DNA of 42,318 nucleotides from an uncultured Hungatella sp. (GTDB lineage Bacteria; Bacillota; Clostridia; Lachnospirales; Lachnospiraceae): positions 1 to 42,318 of the forward strand of contig CAMUJH010000035.1 in NCBI GenBank assembly GCA_947089145.1. Direction: 5' to 3'. The notes beneath the pieces were generated by a model. The model was not told the DNA's origin. It saw only the letters and a program-made list of their open reading frames with translations, and did not search any database. A program made the translations under genes and the position numbers. Below, piece after piece: positions 25,709 to 33,947 of the stretch (within the stretch, counting starts at the first letter, position 1; each line of letters begins with the position of its first letter).

Positions 25709-28327
25709 CTATTCAAACCAGCTTTGATTCTGATAATTCTCCAAAGCCTTTTTCAAAAATTCATTTTTCGTCAATTTATTGCGCTGGCTTATGCTTCCGC
25801 ATGCAGTACAAATCCTTTGAGAAGAGATATTATCTATATTAATAGAACCGCCATTCAAAAACTGTTCTGAAAAAAGCTTCCATTTAACAATACTCTTATC
25901 TTGCTCCAGCATATTATTAATTATTTCCTGATCCCACCCTCCTTCAGTTCTTGTCTTTTCGTATGCCTTTTCCCAAAATTTCAAAACGCTTTCATTACAT
26001 CTCATAGCAACAAAACCAATATTTATATTGCTGACAGCTCTTCCATAGCAATTTTCTCCGTCTCGTCTTTCTCTGAGAAAAAGAATATCATAATCTTCCA
26101 GTTCATAGAGAATTCTTGCCTTTGTCTCTCTAAAGAATATCAAGTCCGCATCTGTAAACAGCAGCAATTTCCCCCAATATTGCTTTATTTTCTCAATCAC
26201 AGCTTCTACTTTTATAGTATTTCCGCCAAAAAAGGCAAACTCAGAATTACCTTTGGCGCTGTTCCAGGCTTCATCTGTAATATACGTAAAATCAAATCTA
26301 TAGTCATCACAGCAAGACTTTTTTTGCAGCTCCACAAGCTTTCTGTAATTGCCTGTATATATAGATGATACAATGATCTCGTCATAGCTTTGCTCATATT
26401 TCATTTCCAGCAATTTTTCATTTGTCGTGTACATAAAATTAAGTTCTGTCTTTGGATATTTTCTCTTTAATTCTTCCATGGCAGCCATAAGATTCTCATA
26501 TACATGCATGGCATATACCGAATGATTAACCGTTCCCCCGTAATTCGTATTGCTGAACTCTATCCCGCAAAGTTCTATCCGTGAGAATCCCATATACACG
26601 GCCATCTGCAATGCGCTGAACAGTACTGACTGCGCGTCGCAAATATAATCGCCCCCGCAGTCTCCAAACATTTCGTCTGTTCTGTAATCATATGTATTAG
26701 GCGCTAATTCATAGCGGACAATTTTATTTTTCACATTGTCGTATTTTGTAGTTTCATCTCCCAGCCCGCAAAGAGGTATATGCTTATTTGTAATAATCCC
26801 ATAAAATTTAACGCAGTCGTACGCATTGTAGTCCTCTAGCACCCACTGCTGATTTTTGGGCTCGTCCTGCATAAACAGCATGTCAAAATGTATATCGGGA
26901 TAAAATACCGCTTTGTTCAATGCAATATAAACGGTATCCTCATCCTGTATTTTTAAGTAATCCAAGGACTGCCCGGCGCCGCAGATCACACATTTTCCGC
27001 CGTCATACTTGTCCTTCCATTCGCTCAAAAATTTCAAATTGACTTTTGAGTGATAATTCTGATACATTCCCTGCTCATGTAAAAGATGTTTAACTGCTTT
27101 TGCGTACCTTGCCGCAAATGCCGCGTTCCCAAAAGATTTTGAAAATGCCAGTCTGTTTTTGTATGATATTTCTTCAGGCTTCAATGTCAAAACTTCATCC
27201 ACCGCCTTTTTGCAGTCTCCATGTACTATTATTACATTGTTAAGCACATTGAACTCATTGTTTGCCATGCAGTCCGATAAAATAATAATTTTTCTATGAT
27301 ACATGGCCTCTAATATAGCTAAATCAAATATGGATTTCCTGTGCAGCATGATAAAATATTTGCTTTTATCAAGCAATGTCAATAGTTCATCATGGGGGAT
27401 TCTATGGGGTATCAGATAGTGCTTTATGCCGTAGTTATTGCATTTTTCCTCAATCGCAGCTCTAATCTGCACATTTCCACCGTCACCAACGGCAATCCAT
27501 GCTATCCTCTTTCTGCTCTTTTCCTGGTATTCATTTAGGAATTCCGGAACAAGATCCATTCCCTTGTCTTTGTTAAAATCTCCCACACTGATAAATACTT
27601 CTTCCTCATCAATAAAAATTTCCAGTTTACTTAATATTGCCGTTTCGCTCAGAAAGACGTTCTGCTCTATAATGGTATTATATAAAGGTTCGTCCGAAAG
27701 AATTTCGCGCTCCTCATCGCTTAGTTTTAATAGAGAGGTTTTTATAAATTCCTCTTTTGCCCCGTTAGAAGGGAAGTACACTTTCACAGCGTGATCGATT
27801 ACTAATTTTTCTATTAATGTAATAAGCTCCGCTTCGTCATCAGAATAACTCTTTCCTACCGATTCAATTTCCGCCAAAACGCCGCCTTGCTGATGATATA
27901 CCAGAATATATTTCAATCCCAGCAAATAAGCTCCATAGGCGCATCCCAAATCATGGCATACCAGTACAGGGTTATCATGGCGGTTTATACTGGAGATAAT
28001 CTGCTCATTGGATGCGATAAATCCGGCGCCGGCAATTACCTGTCTTATCTTAAAATTCAGCAAAGATATTTCTTTCTCTATTTTTTCCGGAACAGCGTAA
28101 TCCGCCGTGCGGTAAATGTATTGTACCCTGATTGCTTTCACCCGGCTCCCCATAAGCTTCTGCTGCATATGAAGCACCCCTCCCGGTCCTCCTGTTATGC
28201 CTTTTCTTTCGTCATATTCGCGATACGCACAGCAAAAAATCTTTTTGCACTCTGTATCATCGTTCGTGCTGGCATTGCGATCAATCGCATATCTGCTTAC
28301 TATCCAATCAGGCGTTCCTATACACAT
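25709..28327 (-). CDS. GT4-like + MptE-like + GT-A three-domain protein
   Basis: This 872-residue protein has three domains. Residues about 28-420 form a GT-B glycosyltransferase resembling GT4 (GGPGGVLHMQQKL at 46-58, EEVFISVGDFNKDKGMDLVP at 242, FDLAILEAMYHRK at 333-345 with the GT4 Glu). Residues about 440-640 form a MptE/DUF115-like domain (KCVICGAGQSLDYL; SALQMAVYMGFSRIELCGIE at 571-590). Residues about 650-845 form a GT-A domain of the nucleotide-diphospho-sugar transferase (GT77-like) type, with KLLLFTDADLIFFRE at 720-734, NINIGFVAMR and GGWDQEIINNML. Two different transferase folds in one chain suggest successive sugar additions on one acceptor. GAGGATA lies before ATG 28327. It is 12 bases downstream of the methyltransferase gene. 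Confidence 0.75.
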   Translation of the reverse strand: MCIGTPDWIVSRYAIDRNASTNDDTECKKIFCCAYREYDERKGITGGPGGVLHMQQKLMGSRVKAIRVQYIYRTADYAVPEKIEKEISLLNFKIRQVIAGAGFIASNEQIISSINRHDNPVLVCHDLGCAYGAYLLGLKYILVYHQQGGVLAEIESVGKSYSDDEAELITLIEKLVIDHAVKVYFPSNGAKEEFIKTSLLKLSDEEREILSDEPLYNTIIEQNVFLSETAILSKLEIFIDEEEVFISVGDFNKDKGMDLVPEFLNEYQEKSRKRIAWIAVGDGGNVQIRAAIEEKCNNYGIKHYLIPHRIPHDELLTLLDKSKYFIMLHRKSIFDLAILEAMYHRKIIILSDCMANNEFNVLNNVIIVHGDCKKAVDEVLTLKPEEISYKNRLAFSKSFGNAAFAARYAKAVKHLLHEQGMYQNYHSKVNLKFLSEWKDKYDGGKCVICGAGQSLDYLKIQDEDTVYIALNKAVFYPDIHFDMLFMQDEPKNQQWVLEDYNAYDCVKFYGIITNKHIPLCGLGDETTKYDNVKNKIVRYELAPNTYDYRTDEMFGDCGGDYICDAQSVLFSALQMAVYMGFSRIELCGIEFSNTNYGGTVNHSVYAMHVYENLMAAMEELKRKYPKTELNFMYTTNEKLLEMKYEQSYDEIIVSSIYTGNYRKLVELQKKSCCDDYRFDFTYITDEAWNSAKGNSEFAFFGGNTIKVEAVIEKIKQYWGKLLLFTDADLIFFRETKARILYELEDYDILFLRERRDGENCYGRAVSNINIGFVAMRCNESVLKFWEKAYEKTRTEGGWDQEIINNMLEQDKSIVKWKLFSEQFLNGGSINIDNISSQRICTACGSISQRNKLTKNEFLKKALENYQNQSWFE

Positions 28328-28339
28328 GGCATTCTATCC

Positions 28340-29692
28340 TCATTTATCTTTTATAGTTATCATCTCGTTGATCAAGTCCTGAATTGTCAAAATACTTACC
28401 CCCCCATTCTTCCTGAGCACATGGCATATAGCAGTATACTCATTTGATGTGGCAATCACTATCGCATCCACCTGGGGAAACGCCTCATCAGGGGCATATG
28501 TCTTCAGGTATTGTACCTTCATATTTTTATTTTTATCTATAAAATACCTTACCTCTATGGACGAATCTGCAAGCTCTTCATATAATTGCCGTCCTAAAAT
28601 CCCACAGCCATAAATGGCAATGTTCTTAATCTGCTTTTCTTCCAATACACGGCTCATCCTCATCCCTTTTCTGGCAAGCATCAGCCACTGCGTCAGAATT
28701 TCAATATTACATCCTGCCCTTTGCGCCTCTGTGTTCACCGGAGCTATATATATTTCTTTCATATTGCCGTTTTCTAAATCAGTCAAATAATCCATCTCTG
28801 ACTGGTAATAATTTTTTACTATATTTTCGCTTGTGCAGCTTTTCCTGTATACACCCCTCACCTCCTCATCCCCGCATATTTCCTCAAATCCATTCCAAGC
28901 CATAATCTGCTGCAATGTCCCTCTGCAAAAATGCCTTATATGTGCATTTTGTAAGTATTTCAGAAAATCATTGCCATATACAGACTGTAAATTAAATACA
29001 CCAGGAACGCTAATATATACTATCCCACTTCCTGTAAGCAGCTCTTTTATCGTTAGAAGTTCTTTTCTTATATCCAAAAAGTGTTCCAGCACATGATTTA
29101 TAATGATCAAATCATATTTTTCTCCGCTTTCAGCCAATTTGTCAGAGCTTCCTATTTCCAGATCAAGCCCTTTGCTTCGTCCATATTGGATATATTCTGA
29201 TCCCAAATCTATGCCTTTGCATTTTTCAATCCCATAGTCTTTAAATACGCTTACAATGCCGCCTGAAGAACAGCCGATCTCCAAAACACTTTGTATACCG
29301 TCAACATCCATATTCTTTTGCAAATATTCCAGGATATTATTTCCTCTTTTGCGCTGCCTGTTATAATATTCTTCACCGGCAATGCTTCTTCCGACATATA
29401 ATTGACGATACAGCGTATCATAAAATTTATTATAGTTTTCCTGCTTCATCCGCGGATTCGTCATAATCAATCCGCATTTCGGGCATATCTTCGTACTTAC
29501 CGATATCCCATAACGATCCTTTTCTGCTACAGGAATCAATTGTTCCTGCTTACAGCCGCACTCACACGGATATGTTTCAAATTGAATTTCTCCGCTTTCC
29601 ATCCAATCCATAAAATGGTACAGCGCGTTGCGCTGTATGGAATTCAAATATATTCCCGGTTTCCCGTCATTTAAAAAACGTTTGCTGAGCAT
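28340..29692 (-). CDS. SAM methyltransferase with Zn motif and Rossmann tail
   Basis: In this 450-residue protein, residues 40-75 hold cysteines in a zinc-ribbon-like arrangement (CECGC, then CPKCG). Residues about 115-290 form a class I SAM methyltransferase (SVLEIGCSSGGIVSVFKDYG at 135-154; IIINHVLEHFLDIRKEL near 196). Residues about 355-440 form a PglD-like Rossmann module at the C-terminus (KNIAIYGCGILGRQLYEELA, VRYFIDKNKN). The order resembles the C-methyltransferases for deoxysugars (zinc domain, MT, C-terminal nucleotide-binding domain), so it probably methylates a sugar of the glycan. GAGAGGAATTAGCG precedes the ATG. Confidence 0.8.
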   Translation of the reverse strand: MLSKRFLNDGKPGIYLNSIQRNALYHFMDWMESGEIQFETYPCECGCKQEQLIPVAEKDRYGISVSTKICPKCGLIMTNPRMKQENYNKFYDTLYRQLYVGRSIAGEEYYNRQRKRGNNILEYLQKNMDVDGIQSVLEIGCSSGGIVSVFKDYGIEKCKGIDLGSEYIQYGRSKGLDLEIGSSDKLAESGEKYDLIIINHVLEHFLDIRKELLTIKELLTGSGIVYISVPGVFNLQSVYGNDFLKYLQNAHIRHFCRGTLQQIMAWNGFEEICGDEEVRGVYRKSCTSENIVKNYYQSEMDYLTDLENGNMKEIYIAPVNTEAQRAGCNIEILTQWLMLARKGMRMSRVLEEKQIKNIAIYGCGILGRQLYEELADSSIEVRYFIDKNKNMKVQYLKTYAPDEAFPQVDAIVIATSNEYTAICHVLRKNGGVSILTIQDLINEMITIKDK

Positions 29693-29694
29693 CG

Positions 29695-29790
29695 CTAATT
29701 CCTCTCATATTTGTCTTTGTTCTCATTATATGCTTCGCTTAATTTAACAACGTTTATATCCGCACGAACAATATTTCTTATACATTTCAC
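29695..29790 (-). other. In-frame open extension after propeller gene stop
   Basis: Directly after the TAA (29793-29791) of the propeller-like gene, the same frame stays open for 31 codons from a GTG. It reads RADINVVKLSEAYNENKDKY in its middle and ends at TAG (29697-29695), two bases before the methyltransferase ATG. It may be a separate small peptide, a lost C-terminus after a nonsense change, or chance: 31 open codons are not rare. Confidence 0.3.
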
Positions 29791-30867
29791 TTAATCCGAC
29801 AATAAAATATGATGAATCAGACCCTTTAAATCCAAATATCCTTCTGCGACTGCTTTCGTTTTATAAAGTTCAAAGCCTTTTTCAATATCCATGTACTCTG
29901 CGGTATTCTGAGGCGGCATGATTCTTTTCCTCTCCATTCGGAGAGATTTACAGTCAATCAAAACAAGTTCATTCTTCTTACCATCAAATCCCCATATCGT
30001 ATCTTCATCACAGATCCCAGCATTTAAAAAACTTGCCTCTGAATCATCATGAAACATATGAACACAAATGGCATTTCCCGTATCCGTATCTATTCTCATA
30101 ATCATATTGCTGTAAAAGGGGAAAACCCAAACAAAGTTGCAGTGGTTTACCGCAGTACAGTACCATCTGCCGCTCTTTTTTCCCTCGATTTTATCCGGCA
30201 AATGAATTTCTTGTAATTTTTGAGTTTTTATATCATATATTTCAATCCTGCTCCCTATACTTGGAATACAGCATAGTTTATTCTCTTTGGCACATATGGC
30301 AATACAATTCTCTATTCCGACGCTTTGTATTTCATATTCATCGCTTTTCAGATGATAAATAAGCATTTTATTCTTATTCCGAATCGGTATATAGACGGTT
30401 TCTTCACAAATCCCCACACATCTGCCAAACAAAGAATCTTTGTCAATCTGTATATTAATGTATCTGCCATTCCATGTCTTCGTATCAATTTTGGCTATGC
30501 CAGAATATCCGACTCCAATAAAATACATGTTTTCATCATTAGAAAAAGCTGCTTGAAATTTACCATATTTATCCCTTTCTCTCAAAAAATCTTCCTGATA
30601 ATCGGTCATTCGCAGCTTTTTATAGATTCCGCTGTCCAAATTGTATTGATAAAAATCCTCCCCAAAGACCGGTGCTATGACAATATCAGAATTTAGTTTC
30701 TGAATAGGTCCATACTTATTACTTGCTAAAATAACCTGTCCTTTATTTTGACCAATGAACAGGCTTTGGTTTGAGTCCAAATCCGCTTCAACTAATCCTG
30801 TTACATTACTTGGAACAAACCACATTTTCCTATTTTCTATAATGATATCGCTAAATTTCACACACAT
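29791..30867 (-). CDS. Beta-propeller-like protein of unknown function
   Basis: In this 358-residue protein, short beta-strand-rich units recur, each with a hydrophobic strand followed by a polar turn, for example MYFIGVGYSGIAKIDTKTWN, ENKLCCIPSIGSRIEIYDIK and NFVWVFPFYSNMIMRIDTDT. This suits a six- or seven-bladed NHL/YWTD/SMP-30-like propeller. No signal peptide is present, so a cytoplasmic role is likely, perhaps recognising an acceptor protein or glycan. It sits between two methyltransferase genes in the locus. The start MCVKFSDIIIENRKMWFVPS is preceded by AAAGGGCAGAGAAA. I assign no reaction. Confidence 0.55.
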   Translation of the reverse strand: MCVKFSDIIIENRKMWFVPSNVTGLVEADLDSNQSLFIGQNKGQVILASNKYGPIQKLNSDIVIAPVFGEDFYQYNLDSGIYKKLRMTDYQEDFLRERDKYGKFQAAFSNDENMYFIGVGYSGIAKIDTKTWNGRYINIQIDKDSLFGRCVGICEETVYIPIRNKNKMLIYHLKSDEYEIQSVGIENCIAICAKENKLCCIPSIGSRIEIYDIKTQKLQEIHLPDKIEGKKSGRWYCTAVNHCNFVWVFPFYSNMIMRIDTDTGNAICVHMFHDDSEASFLNAGICDEDTIWGFDGKKNELVLIDCKSLRMERKRIMPPQNTAEYMDIEKGFELYKTKAVAEGYLDLKGLIHHILLSD

Positions 30868-30881
30868 TTTCTCTGCCCTTT

Positions 30882-31958
30882 TTATCTTTTATGTATAATG
30901 CATGCGCCATATATGATTGTTATGCTGTCAAGCTCTCTTTCTATCTGTTTAACCTTTTCAGGCAAAAGATTAAAATGATAATGGTTATACTCTGGATTCC
31001 AGTCTTTGCAAAAGTTCATAATTTTTGCTCTTGATAATACGTAGTCAAATATGGACTGAGAATCATATACAATAGGTGGATACTGTGCAAAAGATCCCTG
31101 TGCCCCGCAGAAACAATCTTCCAGAATATATATTCCTCCGCTCTCTAATAAATCCCAAAGCTTTTCGAAAGATACCCTCATATCGCCCCATGCATGGGAA
31201 GCATCATCTATAATAAGGTAAAATTTCCCTCTTTTCCTTAATTCTGAGATAGTAGTATCATCTGTACTGTTTCCACAAATCACTTCTACCCTTTCCTCTT
31301 CAAACGCTTTCGCCTTCGTATTTATATCTACGCCAATAATTTGGGCCTGCGTAAAATATTCTTTCCACATTTTTAATGAAGCGCCGTTTCCGCACCCCAG
31401 TTCACATATTGTTTTCCTCTCATGCCTTATATTTTGAAGCAATCTGTCGTAATGCCTCAAATAGTCGTGTGTCAATCTGATTCCGCTTTCCATAATCATA
31501 ATCGACGCCTTATCTGTTCCATATTTTATGCCTATACTATTTAAAACGCCTTCACTGGTTTTTAATTCTGCTATAACGCTCTTTATATATTCCAGGTTCT
31601 TTGACAGCGGCATAAAATGTATATTTTCCTGCCTGATTGCCGGATGCATTTGCAAACCTGTCGGCCATGACGTCTTTACGAATAAAATTTTGTCTTCCGG
31701 AAACTTATATTTTTCAATAGCCTCTGCGCCAATTTCCTTATAATAGTTACTACTGCATATGATTAAAATGTCCGCCTCTTTCTCATTGGACAACGCTTCT
31801 TCTGGAGACGCAACAAAATATTCTAAAATTTTTACTCCCTGCAAGTCCGGATTTTTATCCATCAGAGAAACAATTTCCCATTCTTTAAAATACGCCCTGA
31901 TTTGTTTAACAACTAACCGCCCTAAATCTGCCCCACCCCAGATAGCTATTCTTTTCAT
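30882..31958 (-). CDS. Rossmann + MycE-like SAM methyltransferase
   Basis: This 358-residue protein has the shared Rossmann module at residues 1-95 (MKRIAIWGGADLGRLVVKQI). Residues about 140-358 form a class I methyltransferase. The segment IGIKYGTDKAS, then HDYLRHYDRLL (about 142-174), followed by ICELGCGNGASLKMW (184-198), IIGVDIN and LIIDDASHAWGDMRVSFEKL (248-267), is the pattern of MycE-type macrolide-sugar O-methyltransferases. The two Asp of IIDD are the metal ligands there. O-methylation of a hydroxyl on a glycan sugar is inferred. It lies 14 bases before the propeller-like gene. Confidence 0.8.
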   Translation of the reverse strand: MKRIAIWGGADLGRLVVKQIRAYFKEWEIVSLMDKNPDLQGVKILEYFVASPEEALSNEKEADILIICSSNYYKEIGAEAIEKYKFPEDKILFVKTSWPTGLQMHPAIRQENIHFMPLSKNLEYIKSVIAELKTSEGVLNSIGIKYGTDKASIMIMESGIRLTHDYLRHYDRLLQNIRHERKTICELGCGNGASLKMWKEYFTQAQIIGVDINTKAKAFEEERVEVICGNSTDDTTISELRKRGKFYLIIDDASHAWGDMRVSFEKLWDLLESGGIYILEDCFCGAQGSFAQYPPIVYDSQSIFDYVLSRAKIMNFCKDWNPEYNHYHFNLLPEKVKQIERELDSITIIYGACIIHKR

Positions 31959-31983
31959 TCTCTTACCTCGTTTATTCTATAAA

Positions 31984-33834
31984 TTATTTTACAATATCCG
32001 CATATACAACTGTTAATTCTGCTGTTGGTGAATGGTGCGCCAAATAAATACTATAGTCCGGCATAATCCGTTTTAGGTAAATCGGAACTGACCATAGATC
32101 TGAATAATTAACTGAAACACATATTGCCAGTTTAGGCTTATTTCTTATAATCAATTCCCTCCCGCCTTGTAAAACAGACATTATATTTCTCACCTTGGCC
32201 CTCATAAAGGTAACCTTTGTATTTTTCAGTCTGCTATCCAAGCTTTCTTTCTCAAGCATGTTCCCATCATAATGTATGATTTTTTCATATTTCCCTTGTG
32301 TGTACTCTTTAAACTTTTCAACAATGAATTCCTTTTCATCTCCTATGTCCACATATGTCTCCCCGGCAGTTATCTGATAAAAATCGTTTCTAAAATATGT
32401 TTCTCCTTCATATAAATCTAAATATTTTATATTGCGGTCATGTAACATGCCCTGCCGCTTTTTTATGAGTTCAAAGTACAGCCATTTGGATTGTTTATCA
32501 CAGAATAAACTTCCTGCGTATTCAACATTTTCAAAATCTTCTGCGTCAACATGCCATGACATGCGTTCCCTCTTTTCTAAACATCTGAGTGAAAATAAAT
32601 TTTTCCATCCTCTTCCTATCAGTTCTTTCGCTATGTCCCTATATTTATCAGGCGATATGAGTATCCCCGCGTTTTTGTCTAACACATCAAACTCTGTAAA
32701 AGGAATTCCGGGACAGGCGTTTTTCTCATTTGCTTTCTGGTCTATAATACCTGCAATCAAAATATCGCGATATGTCTGTAAAAATTCCTCTCCTCTTTTT
32801 CCATACCCATATAGATATAATTTCCCCTCAGAAGCACAATCTCTGATTTCACCCCATGTTCTTTTTAAGAGATATTCGTCATCCTTCTTTTCTTTTTGAA
32901 ATTGTTCCAGTCTTTGAAGGTAATATCCACAAAACGGTAAATCTATTGCATATTCCCAAAACAAGGCTGCAGCATGAGTATATGCTCCAAAAGGCTCCAG
33001 CCATGGTTTTACTGGTATAGTATAATGAATATTCTTTGGGAATTCGTATCCCTCTTTATAATAAGAGAGCTGCTCGGAGAACAGCAATCGGCTCACATTC
33101 TGAAATTCTCTCTCTGTATATGGATACCAATTCCATCCTGCAGCAATGAATTTTACTTTTCCTGCACACATTACATTTAAAGCATCTTGATCCTGCAGTT
33201 TATATCTCTGATTTGCAATCAGCTGCAGCATATGTGTTTCCGGATAAGTATTTCTAAACTCCTTTAAGTTCATCACCAGAGCGCCTGCGTTAAAATACTC
33301 TTCCAGACATGCCTCCGGCAAACAACTTTTATTATAAATATATGTTGTGTTAAGCATATTGTTTTGCCCTATCACCACACAGCCGCACAGCCGCACTGCC
33401 CCAAGCAAGTACCCCTCTATATCTATGGAATGCATCTCTGCAATGTCACACAGGTTAATAACATCACAATCCAAATATACAGCTTTCTCATATTTATCCA
33501 AAATATATGGCACCAGCATTCTATAATATGTGGCTTCAGACCATTTCTCACGATTATGAATATTCCAATTGGCCTGATGATCTCCCATATATCTCTTCAT
33601 ATCCAAAAACCGTATTGAAATATTTTCCTTTTTGTTCATTTTTTCAATGATATCCTGATTGCTCTCAGAAATATCATCTGCCAAAACCAAAATATCATAA
33701 TTATTTTTCTGTGAGGCGTGACAAATAACGGATGCAAGCATAACTGCCAAAAATGGCGCATATCTATTATCAGAGCTGCATACAATTGTGACATTGTTTT
33801 CCAAATATGCAGGTTCTATATTATGTAAATGCAT
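31984..33834 (-). CDS. GT8 + Rossmann + FkbM-like fusion protein
   Basis: This protein of about 616 residues has a GT8 glycosyltransferase (VTIVCSSDNRYAPFLAVMLA at the start; KAVYLDCDVINLCDIAEM with the DxD near 120; EYFNAGALVMNLKEFR; LQDQDALNVM). The shared Rossmann module follows in mid-chain (about 337-415; GKLYLYGYGKRGEEFLQTYR). A C-terminal FkbM-like domain (about 475-616) has TYVDIGDEKEFIVEKFKEYT and the typical ending KLAICVSVNYSDLWSVPIYL, then DYSIYLAHH. In FkbM proteins the glycine-rich SAM loop is VDVGAN..G; here it is VDIGDEKE, so SAM binding may be lost. ATG 33834 follows GGGAGG by nine bases; ATG 33858 is possible but lies at the edge of the dispersed repeat. Confidence 0.75.
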   Translation of the reverse strand: MHLHNIEPAYLENNVTIVCSSDNRYAPFLAVMLASVICHASQKNNYDILVLADDISESNQDIIEKMNKKENISIRFLDMKRYMGDHQANWNIHNREKWSEATYYRMLVPYILDKYEKAVYLDCDVINLCDIAEMHSIDIEGYLLGAVRLCGCVVIGQNNMLNTTYIYNKSCLPEACLEEYFNAGALVMNLKEFRNTYPETHMLQLIANQRYKLQDQDALNVMCAGKVKFIAAGWNWYPYTEREFQNVSRLLFSEQLSYYKEGYEFPKNIHYTIPVKPWLEPFGAYTHAAALFWEYAIDLPFCGYYLQRLEQFQKEKKDDEYLLKRTWGEIRDCASEGKLYLYGYGKRGEEFLQTYRDILIAGIIDQKANEKNACPGIPFTEFDVLDKNAGILISPDKYRDIAKELIGRGWKNLFSLRCLEKRERMSWHVDAEDFENVEYAGSLFCDKQSKWLYFELIKKRQGMLHDRNIKYLDLYEGETYFRNDFYQITAGETYVDIGDEKEFIVEKFKEYTQGKYEKIIHYDGNMLEKESLDSRLKNTKVTFMRAKVRNIMSVLQGGRELIIRNKPKLAICVSVNYSDLWSVPIYLKRIMPDYSIYLAHHSPTAELTVVYADIVK

Positions 33835-33860
33835 AAATGCTTCACAGCCTCCCTTCATTT

Positions 33861-33947
33861 ACACAAAATGCCAAAAGCGGGCATTTTGGTGCCATACGGT
33901 CAGCGCAGCATATGCGCAGACCTACCATAAGAATTCGATACTTTCAT
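33861..33947 (-). repeat. Dispersed 87-bp repeat, full copy C
   Basis: It matches the reverse complement of 16478-16564 at 81 of 87 positions. Two hairpins are visible: CAAAATGCC/GGCATTTTG at one end and GGTC-T-GCGC/GCGC-T-GACC in the middle. The last bases overlap the TGA stop of the 555-residue gene (33944-33946), and the element fills the gap before the GT8 fusion gene, inside the glycan operon. Confidence 0.9.
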
